Shown here: piece by piece, positions 8,588-19,358 of the stretch
Layout of the letters: every line of letters begins with the position of its first letter
Position numbering within the stretch: the stretch's first letter is position 1
Source: an uncultured Eubacteriales bacterium
GTDB taxonomy: Bacteria > Bacillota > Clostridia > Christensenellales > Aristaeellaceae
Direction of reading: 5' to 3'
NCBI GenBank assembly: GCA_900553265.1
Contig: USDD01000024.1
Location: 1 to 29,824 of the forward strand
DNA length: 29,824 nt
Notes under the pieces: model-generated
Databases searched by the model: none
What the model was told of the DNA's origin: nothing
Seen by the model: only the letters and a program-made list of their open reading frames with translations
Made by a program: the position numbers and the translations under genes

Positions 8588-10261
8588 TCAGATTTCCACG
8601 ATGATGGGCAGAATCATGGGGTTGCGCTTGATGGTATCGTAGATGTAGCGCTGCACCGACTCGCGTACGTCGCTCTTGACGTGGTTCCAATCGGAGGAGT
8701 CGATGGGGCCGAAGGCGTCGATGGCGCGGCGCGCGGCCTCCCGCGCTCCATCCACCAGCTCGTCCGCCTCGCGCATGTAGACGAAGCCGCGGCTGATGAT
8801 GTCCGGGCCGGAGACCACGCTTCCCAGCTCGTGATCCACGCCCATGACGACGATCAGCAGACCGTCCTCGGACAGGTGCTTGCGGTCGCGCAGCACCACC
8901 GCGCCCACGTCGCCGATGCCCAGACCGTCGATGAGCACCGAGCCGTTGGGCACCACGCCGGTCACGTCCAGCGTACCGCGGTCCATCTCGATCACGTCGC
9001 CGATTTCGCAGATGAGCACGTTGTCCTCGGGCATGCCCAGCGCCTTGGCCAGATTGGCATGATGGTGCAGGTGGCGATACTCGCCGTGGACGGGGATGAA
9101 GTACTTCGGACGCACCAGCGAGTGCATCAGCTTCAGCTCCTCCTGACAGGCGTGGCCGGAGACGTGCACCTCGGCCAGCGATTCGTAAATCACGTTCGCG
9201 CCGATGCGGAACAGCTGATTGATGACCCGGGAGACCGATTTTTCGTTGCCGGGAATGGGCGTGGCCGAGATGATGACCATGTCGCTTTCGCGAATCTCCA
9301 GCTTGCGATGCTCGGCAAAGGCCATGCGGGACAGGCCCGACATGGGCTCGCCCTGACTGCCGGTGGTCAGCACGGTGATCTCGCTGTCGGGATAGCGATC
9401 CAGCTCGTCCGCCGAGATCAGCTTGCCCTCGGGAATGCTCAGGTATCCCAGCTGCATGGCGACCTTCGCCACGTTAACCATGCTGCGGCCCACGAGACAG
9501 ACCTTGCGGCCAAAGCGCACGGACGAATCCACCACCGACTGAATGCGCGAGACGTTGCTGGCGAACATGGCGATGATGACGCGGCCCGTGGCGCGCTCGA
9601 ACAGCGAATTGAACGTCTCGGCGACCTTCTTTTCGCTCATCGTATAGCCCGGACGCTCCACGTTGGTGCTGTCGGCCAGCAGCGCCAGCACGCCCCTGTT
9701 GCCCAGCTCGGCGAAGCGGCCGAAGTTCAGCGGCGTGCCGTCCTGGGGCGTGAAGTCGATCTTGAAGTCGCCGGTGTGAACGACGGTGCCCACCGGCGTG
9801 TGGATGGCCAGCGCGCACGCGCCGGCGATGGAATGGTTGACGTGGATGAACTCCACCTTGAACGCGCCGGCGGTAATCACGTCGCCCGCCTCCACCACGT
9901 TCAGCGGCGCGACGCCCGTCAGGCGATGCTCCTTGAGCTTGTTCTCGCACAGCGCCAGCGTCAGCTTGGTGCCGTAGACCGGTGCGGGAATCTTGCGCAG
10001 CACATAGGGCACCGCGCCGATGTGATCCTCGTGGCCATGGGTGATGAAATATCCGCGCAGGCGATCCTGATTCTTCTCCAGATAGGTCGTGTCGGGGATC
10101 ACCAGATCCACGCCCGGCATGTCCTCGCGCGGAAAGATGGAGCCGATGTCCACCACGATGATGTCGTTCTGATACTCATAAACGGTCATATTCTTGCCGA
10201 TTTCGCCGAGACCGCCCAGCGGGATGATCTTCAGCTTCGGCTCTTTGTTCTTTTTTGCCAA
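8588..10261 (-). CDS. rnj: Ribonuclease J
   Basis: The 557-residue product matches RNase J length (555 in B. subtilis J1). The metallo-beta-lactamase motif HGHEDHIG lies at 75-82, followed by HTGDFKID, the beta-CASP segment with ADSTNVERPG, and HVSGHACQEEL near residue 350. RNase J is a 5'-3' exonuclease/endonuclease of mRNA decay and rRNA maturation. TTG at 10261 is chosen because AAAGGAGGAG precedes it at good spacing and the protein then starts MAKKNKEPKLK; the frame is open upstream to 10405 but without homology. A promoter near 10380 and a hairpin in the leader precede it. In B. subtilis RNase J1 degrades the 5'-OH product of glmS ribozyme cleavage, which is relevant to the ribozyme at 25012. 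Confidence 0.95.
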   Translation of the reverse strand: MAKKNKEPKLKIIPLGGLGEIGKNMTVYEYQNDIIVVDIGSIFPREDMPGVDLVIPDTTYLEKNQDRLRGYFITHGHEDHIGAVPYVLRKIPAPVYGTKLTLALCENKLKEHRLTGVAPLNVVEAGDVITAGAFKVEFIHVNHSIAGACALAIHTPVGTVVHTGDFKIDFTPQDGTPLNFGRFAELGNRGVLALLADSTNVERPGYTMSEKKVAETFNSLFERATGRVIIAMFASNVSRIQSVVDSSVRFGRKVCLVGRSMVNVAKVAMQLGYLSIPEGKLISADELDRYPDSEITVLTTGSQGEPMSGLSRMAFAEHRKLEIRESDMVIISATPIPGNEKSVSRVINQLFRIGANVIYESLAEVHVSGHACQEELKLMHSLVRPKYFIPVHGEYRHLHHHANLAKALGMPEDNVLICEIGDVIEMDRGTLDVTGVVPNGSVLIDGLGIGDVGAVVLRDRKHLSEDGLLIVVMGVDHELGSVVSGPDIISRGFVYMREADELVDGAREAARRAIDAFGPIDSSDWNHVKSDVRESVQRYIYDTIKRNPMILPIIVEI

Positions 10262-10298
10262 AGGCAAACTCCTCCTTTTTTTCGATGATCTATTTTCG

Positions 10299-10325
10299 AT
10301 CACGCCAGAAACGCACGGGCGTGAT
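10299..10325 (-). promoter_or_regulatory. Stem-loop in the rnj 5' leader
   Basis: ATCACGCC (10325-10318 on the minus strand) pairs perfectly with GGCGTGAT (10306-10299), 8 bp with an 11-nt loop. It lies about 38 nt before the TTG start of rnj and just ahead of the ribosome site. A role in autoregulation is inference. Confidence 0.5.
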
Positions 10326-10376
10326 TCAACCATCCGAAATCTCGCGCCACTTCCCTGTGCCGCGATAGTTACACAA

Positions 10377-10405
10377 AGTATACCACAAAATGGAGCGAAA
10401 ATCAC
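10377..10405 (-). promoter_or_regulatory. Putative rnj promoter (extended -10)
   Basis: TGGTATACT gives an extended -10 (hexamer 10382-10377). The hexamer 17 bp upstream, GTGATT, is a poor -35. The predicted leader is about 110 nt and contains the ATCACGCC/GGCGTGAT hairpin. Confidence 0.55.
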
Positions 10406-10417
10406 TTTTCCCGCTCC
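10392..10417 (-). terminator. Probable terminator of the trx operon
   Basis: GGAGCG (10417-10412) and AAAA pair with TTTT and CGCTCC (10397-10392) on the minus strand, with a two-G bulge; ATTTT follows. It lies 28 bp after the thioredoxin stop and overlaps the -35 region of the rnj promoter. Confidence 0.5.
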
Positions 10418-10444
10418 GATTTAACCATTATTTATTGAAGCAGC

Positions 10445-10771
10445 TTACCGTGCCCGGCGAATCATGTCCATGATCGCCCGCTTGGGCTGCACGCCCACCA
10501 CGCGCTGCACCTCTTCGCCGTTCTTGTAGAGAATCAGCGTCGGGATGCTGACGATGCCCCTGCCGATGGCGAAGTCGGTATAGTCGTCGATGTTCAGCTT
10601 GCCCACGGTGACCTCGCCCGCCATTTCGCCGGCGATTTCCTCAATGGTCGGCGCGAGCATGCGGCACGGGCTGCACCAGGTCGCCCAGAAGTCCACCAGC
10701 ACCAGACCCATTTCCTTCAGCTTCGCCTCGGACAGCTCCTCCGCGGTAAAATGCTTTACACTTTCAGCCAT
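10445..10771 (-). CDS. trxA: Thioredoxin
   Basis: A 108-residue thioredoxin with LVDFWATWCSPCRMLAPTI; the active site is WCSPC (residues 32-36), where most thioredoxins have WCGPC. The cis-proline region SIPTLILYKNGE is present. It reduces disulfides in the cytoplasm. The ATG at 10771 lies inside the last codons of the DNA glycosylase gene (8-nt overlap) with AGGAG upstream, so it is the last gene of that operon. The Gly-to-Ser change should shift the redox potential only modestly, as far as is known for such variants. Confidence 0.93.
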   Translation of the reverse strand: MAESVKHFTAEELSEAKLKEMGLVLVDFWATWCSPCRMLAPTIEEIAGEMAGEVTVGKLNIDDYTDFAIGRGIVSIPTLILYKNGEEVQRVVGVQPKRAIMDMIRRAR

Positions 10772-11941
10772 TTTGAATTTCACTCCTGTCAAATTGATCG
10801 GTTCCCAGATATGCGGCGAAACGCACCATCGCGTCGTCCAGCGCGTGAGCGGGCAGATCGCTTTCGCCCTTGCCCGGCTCCCACCACCAGCGCGCGATTC
10901 GGAAGGTCGTTCCGTCGAAGCGCTCCGGCTCCATGCGGGCAATCAGCTCGTCGCCGCACATCACCGGGAGCACATAGTAGCCGTATTTTCGTTTTTCCGC
11001 CGGGACGTAGACCTCCCAGCGATACTCGAAGCCGAATATCGCCTCGACGAGCCTGCGATCCCACAGCAGATTGTCCAGCGGCGCGAGAAAGCGCACCCGC
11101 TTTTCCGGCTCCTCGCGCTCGGCGCGAAGCAGCACATCCTCATTATCTGCGGGAATGAAGCCCTTCAAACCCTCCGTCTCCACCGGGATCAGCTTTTTTT
11201 CGGCGCAAAGGCGTTCAAACGCCGCCCGGCGTTCGGCGGCCTTCATGCCGTCCACGCACAGCAGCGCGTCGCTCGCGCCGCCGGTGAGAAACCCCACGCT
11301 GCGCGTTCGCCGCAGCGCCTGCCACGCGAACCAGTCCCCGTCCGACGGATTCGGATCGGGCATTTTTTGCAGCTTCGGATCGTAGCACCGCTCGAAGCGG
11401 TCGTAGTACTTCCGCACGCCGTCGCGCCGGGCGATGCACAGCGTGCCGTCCATCCACAGATCCTCCAGCGCCGCGCGGCCGAGCTTCGCTCTTCCCCACG
11501 GCCAGCGAATCTGACCATCCACCTGAAGATCGTCGGAGCACAGCGCTCCGCGCCGGTCGATTTCTTCAAGCACCGCCGGCTCCGCCGCCTTCAGCTCCGG
11601 ATTTTCCCGGAACCACGCGGCGTTGCTCGCCCGCAGCCGGGCAAGATACGGATAGTCCTCCGGCAGAAACAGGCAGAGGTTCTTGTCGTAGCCGTCGTAC
11701 AGGCGATGCTCTCCATAGGCGGCCTGCGCGAGCATCTCCGGGCGATAGCCGTCGATGCGGCTCTGCAACGCCAGATCGGCGTTGCGCCCCACCACGTTGA
11801 TGGGATCGAACTGAATCGCCTGCCGCGCGCGAACCTGCGCGCAGACGCGATCCGCGCCGCCGCCCTCCTGCGAAATCGTCTGAAAGTGCAGCAGCGTCAG
11901 ATAGCGCCGAAGCGTTTTTCGATCGACCTTGCGCGCGCCAT

Positions 11942-11945
<4 letters not shown>
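10764..11945 (-). CDS. YcaQ/AlkX-like winged-helix DNA glycosylase (HTH_42)
   Basis: The 393-residue product belongs to the HTH_42 superfamily (AlkZ, YcaQ/AlkX), which removes bulky alkyl adducts and unhooks interstrand crosslinks. The catalytic motif reads QFD (Q45-F46-D47) in ARQAIQFDPINVVGRNADLALQSR, the Q-x-D form typical of the YcaQ-like branch rather than the Q-x-Q of AlkZ. Later motifs include FLAPLDNLLWDRRLVEAIFGFEYRWEVY. The GTG start at 11945 overlaps the mrfA stop (GTGA) and has GGAGG 7 nt upstream, so the two are translationally coupled. Lesion specificity cannot be told from sequence. Confidence 0.85.
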
Positions 11946-14212
<2,267 letters not shown>

Positions 14213-14232
14213 TTTTCACTCCCTGATTCGGT

Positions 14233-15375
14233 TCAGACGATCACCATTTCCGTGGCCGCGACGGCTTCGTCCACCAGCGCGTCCACGTCCAGTTTGCGCT
14301 CCGCGTCGGGCATGGTGCTCAGCTTCGGCCTGGTCACGGGATGGCGCGGCGTGAACACCGTGCAGCAGTCCTCGTAGGGCAGAATGGACGTCTCGAAGGT
14401 GTCGATCTTCTGCGCAATGGCCATGATCTCAGTCTTGTCCATGCCGATCAGCGGCCGGAACACGGGCATGTTCACCACCGCGTCGGTGCAGCCCAGCGCC
14501 TCCATGGTCTGAGAGGCCACCTGTCCGAGGCTCTCGCCGGTAATCAGCGCCTGCGCGCCGTAGTCCCGGGCGATCTTCTCGGCGATGCGCATCATGAAGC
14601 GGCGGGTAATCAGCGTGCCCAGTCCGTCGGGGCACTTTTCGTGAATCTCCAGCTGACACTTGGTGAACGGCACAAGATACACGCGCATGCCGCCCGCGTA
14701 ATCCGCCAGCTTCTTCGCCAGCTGCATCACCTTGTCCCGCGCCAGCTCGCCGGTGTAGGGCGGGCTCTGGAAGTGGATGGCGCAGCAGCGCACGCCGCGC
14801 TTCATCAGCTGATAGCCGGCAACGGGCGAGTCGATGCCGCCCGAGAGCAGCAGCGCCGCCTTTCCGCCGGTGCCCATGGGCAGACCGCCCACGGCCATGA
14901 TCTCCTCCACGCACAGATAGGCGTTGTCGCGAATTTCGATGTTCAGCCGGTGCTGCGGCTTATGTACGTCCACCCACAGCTTCGGATTAGACTGAAGCAC
15001 CCGACCGCCCACCTCCATGCCGATTTCCATGGAGTTCAGTGGGAAGCTCTTGTCCGACCGGCGGCCGAACACCTTGAACGAGCCCTCTTTGCCGCGCATC
15101 ATCTCGATGGCTTTCTCAGAAATGGCCTCGAGATCCTTCTCCATTTCCACGGCGGGACTGACGGAATAGATGCCGAACACCTTCGTCACGCGGCTGATGC
15201 ACTCCTGAAGGTCGTCGAAATCCGACACATAGATGCGCGAATCGGACATCCATACGCGGCCGCCGATGGGCTTGACCGCCTTTTTTACGTTGTCGTTGAG
15301 CACCTTCAGAAAGTGCGGGCGGTTTGCGCCCTTCAGAAAAACCTCGCCGTAGCGGACGAGCAGTACGTCTCTCAT
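14233..15375 (-). CDS. thiI: tRNA 4-thiouridine synthetase ThiI
   Basis: The 380-residue product has the N-terminal ferredoxin-like and THUMP domains and the PP-loop SGGIDSP (178-184), followed by the usual GESLGQVASQT. It lacks the C-terminal rhodanese domain of the E. coli enzyme, as is normal for Bacillota. It activates U8 of tRNA and transfers sulfur from a cysteine desulfurase, which is encoded 6 bp upstream. It may also serve thiamine thiazole synthesis in some species. Confidence 0.96.
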   Translation of the reverse strand: MRDVLLVRYGEVFLKGANRPHFLKVLNDNVKKAVKPIGGRVWMSDSRIYVSDFDDLQECISRVTKVFGIYSVSPAVEMEKDLEAISEKAIEMMRGKEGSFKVFGRRSDKSFPLNSMEIGMEVGGRVLQSNPKLWVDVHKPQHRLNIEIRDNAYLCVEEIMAVGGLPMGTGGKAALLLSGGIDSPVAGYQLMKRGVRCCAIHFQSPPYTGELARDKVMQLAKKLADYAGGMRVYLVPFTKCQLEIHEKCPDGLGTLITRRFMMRIAEKIARDYGAQALITGESLGQVASQTMEALGCTDAVVNMPVFRPLIGMDKTEIMAIAQKIDTFETSILPYEDCCTVFTPRHPVTRPKLSTMPDAERKLDVDALVDEAVAATEMVIV

Positions 15376-15381
15376 GGTTGT

Positions 15382-16518
15382 TTATCTCCTTTGGAAGCGC
15401 TTGAGCGAGGCATAAATCGCGCCCAGCTTCTGCGCCGCGTCGTCAATTTCCTCCATCGTCGTGTGGGGGCTGAGGCTGAAGCGAAGCGCCCATTCCGCGC
15501 GCGCCGGCGCGACGCCCATGGCGGTCAGCACGCCGCTGACCTTCAGCTTCTTCGACGAGCAGGCCGAGCCGGTAGACGCGTACACGCCCTCGCTCTCCAG
15601 CGCGTGCAGCATCACCTCGCCGCGGACGCCGGGGAAGCTCAGGTTGACGATGTGGGGCGCGGCATGCTCCGGCTCGGGGCCGTTGACCAGCATTTCCGGA
15701 ACCGCCTCGCGGAATTTTCCGATCAGATGCAGCTTTTTCTGCATGAGTTCGCCGCCCAGCGTGGACTGAACCGCGATGAGCTCCTTCGCCGCGGCGTGCA
15801 GCCCGGCAATGCCCGGCATGTTCTCCGTGCCCGAGCGCATGCCGCTCTCCTGCCCGCCGCCAATCTGCCGCGGCTCCAGCCGCACGCCCCGGCGCACCAC
15901 CAGCGCGCCGATTCCCTTCGGGCCGTGAATCTTGTGACCGCTGAGGGTGTACAGGTCGGCGTTTTTCATGTCGAAGGGCACGCGCAGAAAGCCCTGCACG
16001 CCGTCCACATGAATCAGCGCGCGGCCGTTCACCGTCCGGCGCAGCCGTTCGGCGTCCAGCAGCGCGCCGGTTTCGTTGTTCACCTGCATGCAGCTGACGA
16101 GAGCCGCGCCGTCGTCCAGCGCGCGCTCCAGCTCGTCCCAGCGCAGAGCGCCGTCCTCACTCACGCCGATGACGCGCACGTCCCAGCCCTCGGCCCGCAG
16201 CCTTTCGAAGGGCTCGCGCACCGACGGATGCTCCACCGCGGAGACCGCGCAGATCCTCGGCCCGCGCATCTTCGCCGCCGCGCCGAGGATGGCCAGATTG
16301 TTGCTCTCCGTTCCGCCGGAGGTGAAGTAGAGGTCGCAGCCGTCGCCGTGAACCGCCTTCAGCAGCGTTTCGCGGCACTCACGCACCGCCCGGAACGCGT
16401 CGACGGCAGGGCGATAGACGCTGGACGGATTGTAAAAGCCCTCCGTCATGCAGCGAACCATCGCCTCCACCGCCGCGCGGCAGGGCTGCGTGGTGGCGCT
16501 GTTATCGAGATACGCCAT
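15382..16518 (-). CDS. Cysteine desulfurase (NifS/IscS family)
   Basis: A PLP enzyme of 378 residues that takes sulfur from cysteine. The PLP lysine is K196 in SGHKIHGPKG, the substrate-binding His lies in VEHPS (about 96-100), and the persulfide cysteine is C320 in STGSACSSKK. Placement directly before thiI (6 bp gap) points to sulfur supply for 4-thiouridine, like B. subtilis NifZ. Its ATG lies 17 bp inside the preceding membrane-protein gene, so expression is coupled. Confidence 0.95.
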   Translation of the reverse strand: MAYLDNSATTQPCRAAVEAMVRCMTEGFYNPSSVYRPAVDAFRAVRECRETLLKAVHGDGCDLYFTSGGTESNNLAILGAAAKMRGPRICAVSAVEHPSVREPFERLRAEGWDVRVIGVSEDGALRWDELERALDDGAALVSCMQVNNETGALLDAERLRRTVNGRALIHVDGVQGFLRVPFDMKNADLYTLSGHKIHGPKGIGALVVRRGVRLEPRQIGGGQESGMRSGTENMPGIAGLHAAAKELIAVQSTLGGELMQKKLHLIGKFREAVPEMLVNGPEPEHAAPHIVNLSFPGVRGEVMLHALESEGVYASTGSACSSKKLKVSGVLTAMGVAPARAEWALRFSLSPHTTMEEIDDAAQKLGAIYASLKRFQRR

Positions 16519-17092
16519 AGTTCAGCCTGCCCTCGTCTCCCGTCCATGCGCCGCGCTGGAGATAGCCCTTGCTGCGAATCAGCGCCACCATCTCGTCGGT
16601 CAGCTCCACCACGGCCATGTGCTTGACGTTGTTCTTCACAAAGTAGAAGTAATACAGCTTCGCGTCGCGGTTGAGGAACCAGTTGTGCTTCTTCAGTCCC
16701 TGCTCGTTGAGCGTCTTGGCGAAGGCCTGACCTTCGGCGGGGCCGCAGCGCTCCACGTCCTTCATGTCCAGCGCGGTCAGATAGCGGCGGCGCTTGTTGT
16801 TCAGCACCTGGGAAACGTCCAGCGTTCCGTTGGTGAAGGTATAGTCGTATTCCATGCGGCAGTAGTCCGCGCGCCGCCACAGCAGGAACGTGATTCCGCC
16901 GGAGATCACGGCGATAATCAGCGCCTCAAAGCGAAACGCCACGCCGCCCTCGGCGTTCATGCCGATGATCGAGGTCAGATTCATCAGCGCGGTCAGTCCG
17001 AAGAGAACAATCAGAATCCACACGGCAAAATACAGCGCCGTATACGCGCCCTGCCTGCGCCGTCTGGCTACCTGCTCCAAAAAGTCGTCCAT
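16502..17092 (-). CDS. Two-TM membrane protein, DUF6106-like
   Basis: A 196-residue protein: basic N-terminus (DDFLEQVARRRRQGAY), two membrane segments (about 17-37 and 57-73), then a soluble domain with YDYTFTNGTLDVSQVLNNKRRRYL. This resembles the DUF6106 family of Clostridia, whose function is unknown. The ATG at 17092 is chosen because ACGGAGG precedes it; the frame is open to 17245 but crosses the promoter. It is the first gene of the operon that continues through the desulfurase, thiI, mrfA, the glycosylase and trx. Confidence 0.75.
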   Translation of the reverse strand: MDDFLEQVARRRRQGAYTALYFAVWILIVLFGLTALMNLTSIIGMNAEGGVAFRFEALIIAVISGGITFLLWRRADYCRMEYDYTFTNGTLDVSQVLNNKRRRYLTALDMKDVERCGPAEGQAFAKTLNEQGLKKHNWFLNRDAKLYYFYFVKNNVKHMAVVELTDEMVALIRSKGYLQRGAWTGDEGRLNYGVSR

Positions 17093-17158
17093 GATGACAC
17101 CTCCGTATAACATATCACAATATATTATAGCATGATTGTCACGCCCGCTACGCGTGCG

Positions 17159-17193
17159 CGACCCGGCCAAGCCTGCGGCTTGCCTAATCATTA
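17159..17193 (-). repeat. Promoter/leader repeat, copy 2
   Basis: Minus-strand 17193-17159 matches 3928-3962 at 34 of 35 positions. It lies at the transcription start of the DUF6106-thiI-mrfA operon. A second hairpin follows directly: GTCGCGC pairs with GCGTGAC around 17162-17139, not shared with copy 1. Confidence 0.85.
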
Positions 17194-17220
17194 TTATAGC
17201 ATAGATTTTCGAAAAGTCGA
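17193..17220 (-). promoter_or_regulatory. Promoter of the DUF6106-thiI-mrfA operon
   Basis: TATAAT (17198-17193) with a weak -35 TCGACT (17220-17215) 16 bp upstream on the minus strand. A second TATAAT-like box occurs about 70 bp nearer the gene without a recognisable -35. The leader from the first box is about 95 nt. Confidence 0.6.
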
Positions 17221-17270
17221 TAGTTAAACATGAAAATTCCAACAAACATTTCTTCCCCTGAAGGAGCTTT

Positions 17271-17281
17271 TGTGATATAAT
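17271..17281 (+). promoter_or_regulatory. Extended -10 promoter of the zinc-ribbon gene
   Basis: TGTGATATAAT at 17271-17281 is a Gram-positive extended -10 box; no good -35 is visible. The same 11 bases recur at 18841-18851 before the GNAT gene. Confidence 0.65.
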
Positions 17282-17335
17282 TTTCTAAAATGGTCGGATA
17301 TTCCCGACTCCATTCCCTCAAGGAGGATTCCCACA

Positions 17336-18730
17336 TTGAAGTGTCCCTATTGCGGAAGCCGCTTTGCCGGCGAAAGGCAGTACTGCCCCAACTGCAAGCA
17401 GCCCATTTCCCGCGCCCGGCCGCAGGCCGAAGCGCCCGAGCGCCCCGCCGTCCGGGAGGATCCCCGCCGCCGGGGACTTCGCCGCGCGCTCATCACCGCC
17501 GCGGCGCTGGTCTGCGCGTTTCTGGTGTGTCTGGGCATATACAAGCTGACCTTCTGGATCGGCAGCTATCGCGTCAACCGCCTGTACACCCGCGGCGAAT
17601 ACACGCCCACGGTGAACACCGTGACCATGGACGACGGCCGAGTGGGCCACACCATCGTCTTTTACGGCTCGGACGGCGACCAGATCTTCCTGCCCGAGCT
17701 TCAAAAATCGCTGAGCATTTCCGGCGGCGTGGCGCGCGTCACCATCGCCGATTCCGACTGGTTCAGCGGCGACGTGACGGACGTGGAGGCCGCGAACGTG
17801 CGCCTCTCGCCCATGCTGGTGGATGAGCGCGGCTCGCGCACGCAGCTTCCGGAGATCGCCTTCACCGTGGAGGTGCCCGATTCGCCGCTGACGGTGCTCA
17901 GTCCCGCCGAGGACGGCCTGAACGTCGTCACCGCGCGCTATCCGCTGGATCTTCAGGTGGTTCCGGGCAGCACCGTCATCGTCAACGGCGAGGACGTGAC
18001 CGACACCGTTTCCCGCAGCGGCGAGCTGGACCAGACGGTGAACGTCTACCCCATCGGCGACAACACCTACACCATCATCGTGCGCACGCCCCAGCACCAT
18101 GAGACGCGCCGCGAGGTCACCATCCATCGCGAGAAGTACGACATCGAGTTCGAGCTGGACACCTCGGTGGCCACCACCAGCGACGCGGAGACCATGACCG
18201 TCAAGGGCAAGATCGAGCCGGGCGCATCCATCACCGTGGAGACGGATTATATCGCAGAAAGCCTGCTCCTCGACCGCGAGACCGGCGAGTTCTCGTTCAT
18301 CGCCCAGCTGAGCAGCTTCGGCGAGAATCTGATCCGCTTCCGCGTGCAGATGGACGGTCGTCAGGACGCGGTCATCCGACTCAACGTTCAGTATCGCCCC
18401 ACGCTGGCCAAATATTCGCAGATGGCCTGGGCCATGGACTACGACGGCCTGCGCCGCCTGTACGAGCGCTGGACGGGACAGGTATTCAAGTGCGTCGGCC
18501 CCATCGTGGACACGATGGTCAGCGACGGCAAGACCTACTACATCATGGACGTCGGAACCGACGGCGAACAGCAGCTGATCATTCTGGAAAACCAGACCAA
18601 GATCACCAATCCCAGCTACGGCACGAGCTACACTGCCTACGCCCACGTCTCCGGCCGCGAGATGTACAACGCCCACTACTACCCCATGCTCACGGCGCTG
18701 TACATGGATTTAACCCCCGCGGGCAGCTGA
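17336..18730 (+). CDS. Zinc-ribbon membrane-anchored extracellular protein of unknown function
   Basis: The 464-residue protein starts with a zinc ribbon (C3-x2-C6 and C17-x2-C20), a proline/arginine-rich linker, one membrane segment (about 51-75) and a long, probably extracellular beta-rich region with Ig-like segments (for example SPLTVLSPAEDGLNVV and GASITVETDYIAESLLLDR). I do not recognise a named family beyond the zinc-ribbon plus TM layout common in Clostridia. TTG at 17336 is chosen because AAGGAGG lies 9 nt upstream and the zinc ribbon starts at once (MKCPYCG). It is flanked by its own promoter and a terminator, so it is a single-gene unit. Confidence 0.8.
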   Translation: MKCPYCGSRFAGERQYCPNCKQPISRARPQAEAPERPAVREDPRRRGLRRALITAAALVCAFLVCLGIYKLTFWIGSYRVNRLYTRGEYTPTVNTVTMDDGRVGHTIVFYGSDGDQIFLPELQKSLSISGGVARVTIADSDWFSGDVTDVEAANVRLSPMLVDERGSRTQLPEIAFTVEVPDSPLTVLSPAEDGLNVVTARYPLDLQVVPGSTVIVNGEDVTDTVSRSGELDQTVNVYPIGDNTYTIIVRTPQHHETRREVTIHREKYDIEFELDTSVATTSDAETMTVKGKIEPGASITVETDYIAESLLLDRETGEFSFIAQLSSFGENLIRFRVQMDGRQDAVIRLNVQYRPTLAKYSQMAWAMDYDGLRRLYERWTGQVFKCVGPIVDTMVSDGKTYYIMDVGTDGEQQLIILENQTKITNPSYGTSYTAYAHVSGREMYNAHYYPMLTALYMDLTPAGS

Positions 18731-18736
18731 TCGCCC

Positions 18737-18776
18737 CGCGCCTCCGAGGACATTTCCCCGGAGGCGCGATTTTTTG
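18737..18776 (+). terminator. Intrinsic terminator of the zinc-ribbon gene
   Basis: CGCGCCTCCG (18737-18746) pairs with CGGAGGCGCG (18759-18768), followed by ATTTTTT. It starts a few bases after the stop codon. Confidence 0.9.
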
Positions 18777-18821
18777 CGTTTCTCCTCCGCTTCAGATTTT
18801 GATAACATTTGCCGCCCGGCG

Positions 18822-18851
18822 TTGATTCTTCAGCCGCGTCTGTGATATAAT
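18822..18851 (+). promoter_or_regulatory. Promoter of the GNAT-DUF4965 operon
   Basis: TTGATT (18822-18827) and TATAAT (18846-18851) are 18 bp apart, with the TGTGA extension before the -10. Confidence 0.75.
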
Positions 18852-18907
18852 ATGGACAAGCAACTCATACTTTATTTATAGAAGAAACGTCGGAAGGGAG
18901 CGATAAG

Positions 18908-19345
18908 ATGAACACCAATATTCGCCGCTGCATGGTTTCGGACGCGCACAGAATTCACGCGCTCTGTCACGAGGTACTGGGCTACGAATTTTCCGAGGAG
19001 CAGGTGGAACAGAACCTCCGCCGCCTGATCGGCTCGACGGAGAACCTGCTGCTGGTGGCCGTGGATCAGGTGGACGAGGTCATCGGCTTTATCCACGCCA
19101 ACAACCATGACCCGATCTACGCGCCGCCGATGAAGGACGTGGTGGCGCTGGCCGTGGAGCCGGAGTATCGCAACCGGGGCATCGGCCGCCGCCTGCTTCA
19201 GGCTGTGGAGGATTGGGCCCGGGAAACCGGCGCGAAGGGCATTCGCACCAACGCCGCCGTCTCCCACAAGAGCGCGCTGGGCTTCTACAAGGAAAACGGC
19301 TACGAGTACATCCGCACGGTGTACAACATTCGAAAGATGTTCTGA
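18908..19345 (+). CDS. GNAT-family N-acetyltransferase
   Basis: A compact 145-residue single GNAT domain. The acetyl-CoA binding loop is EYRNRGIGRRLL (about 84-95) and the C-terminal motif is ALGFYKENGYE. Substrate unknown; the family acetylates amino groups of proteins, antibiotics or metabolites. GGGAG precedes the ATG by 7-8 nt. The DUF4965 gene follows after 13 bp. Confidence 0.88.
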   Translation: MNTNIRRCMVSDAHRIHALCHEVLGYEFSEEQVEQNLRRLIGSTENLLLVAVDQVDEVIGFIHANNHDPIYAPPMKDVVALAVEPEYRNRGIGRRLLQAVEDWARETGAKGIRTNAAVSHKSALGFYKENGYEYIRTVYNIRKMF

Positions 19346-19358
19346 AAAGGAGATTTCT

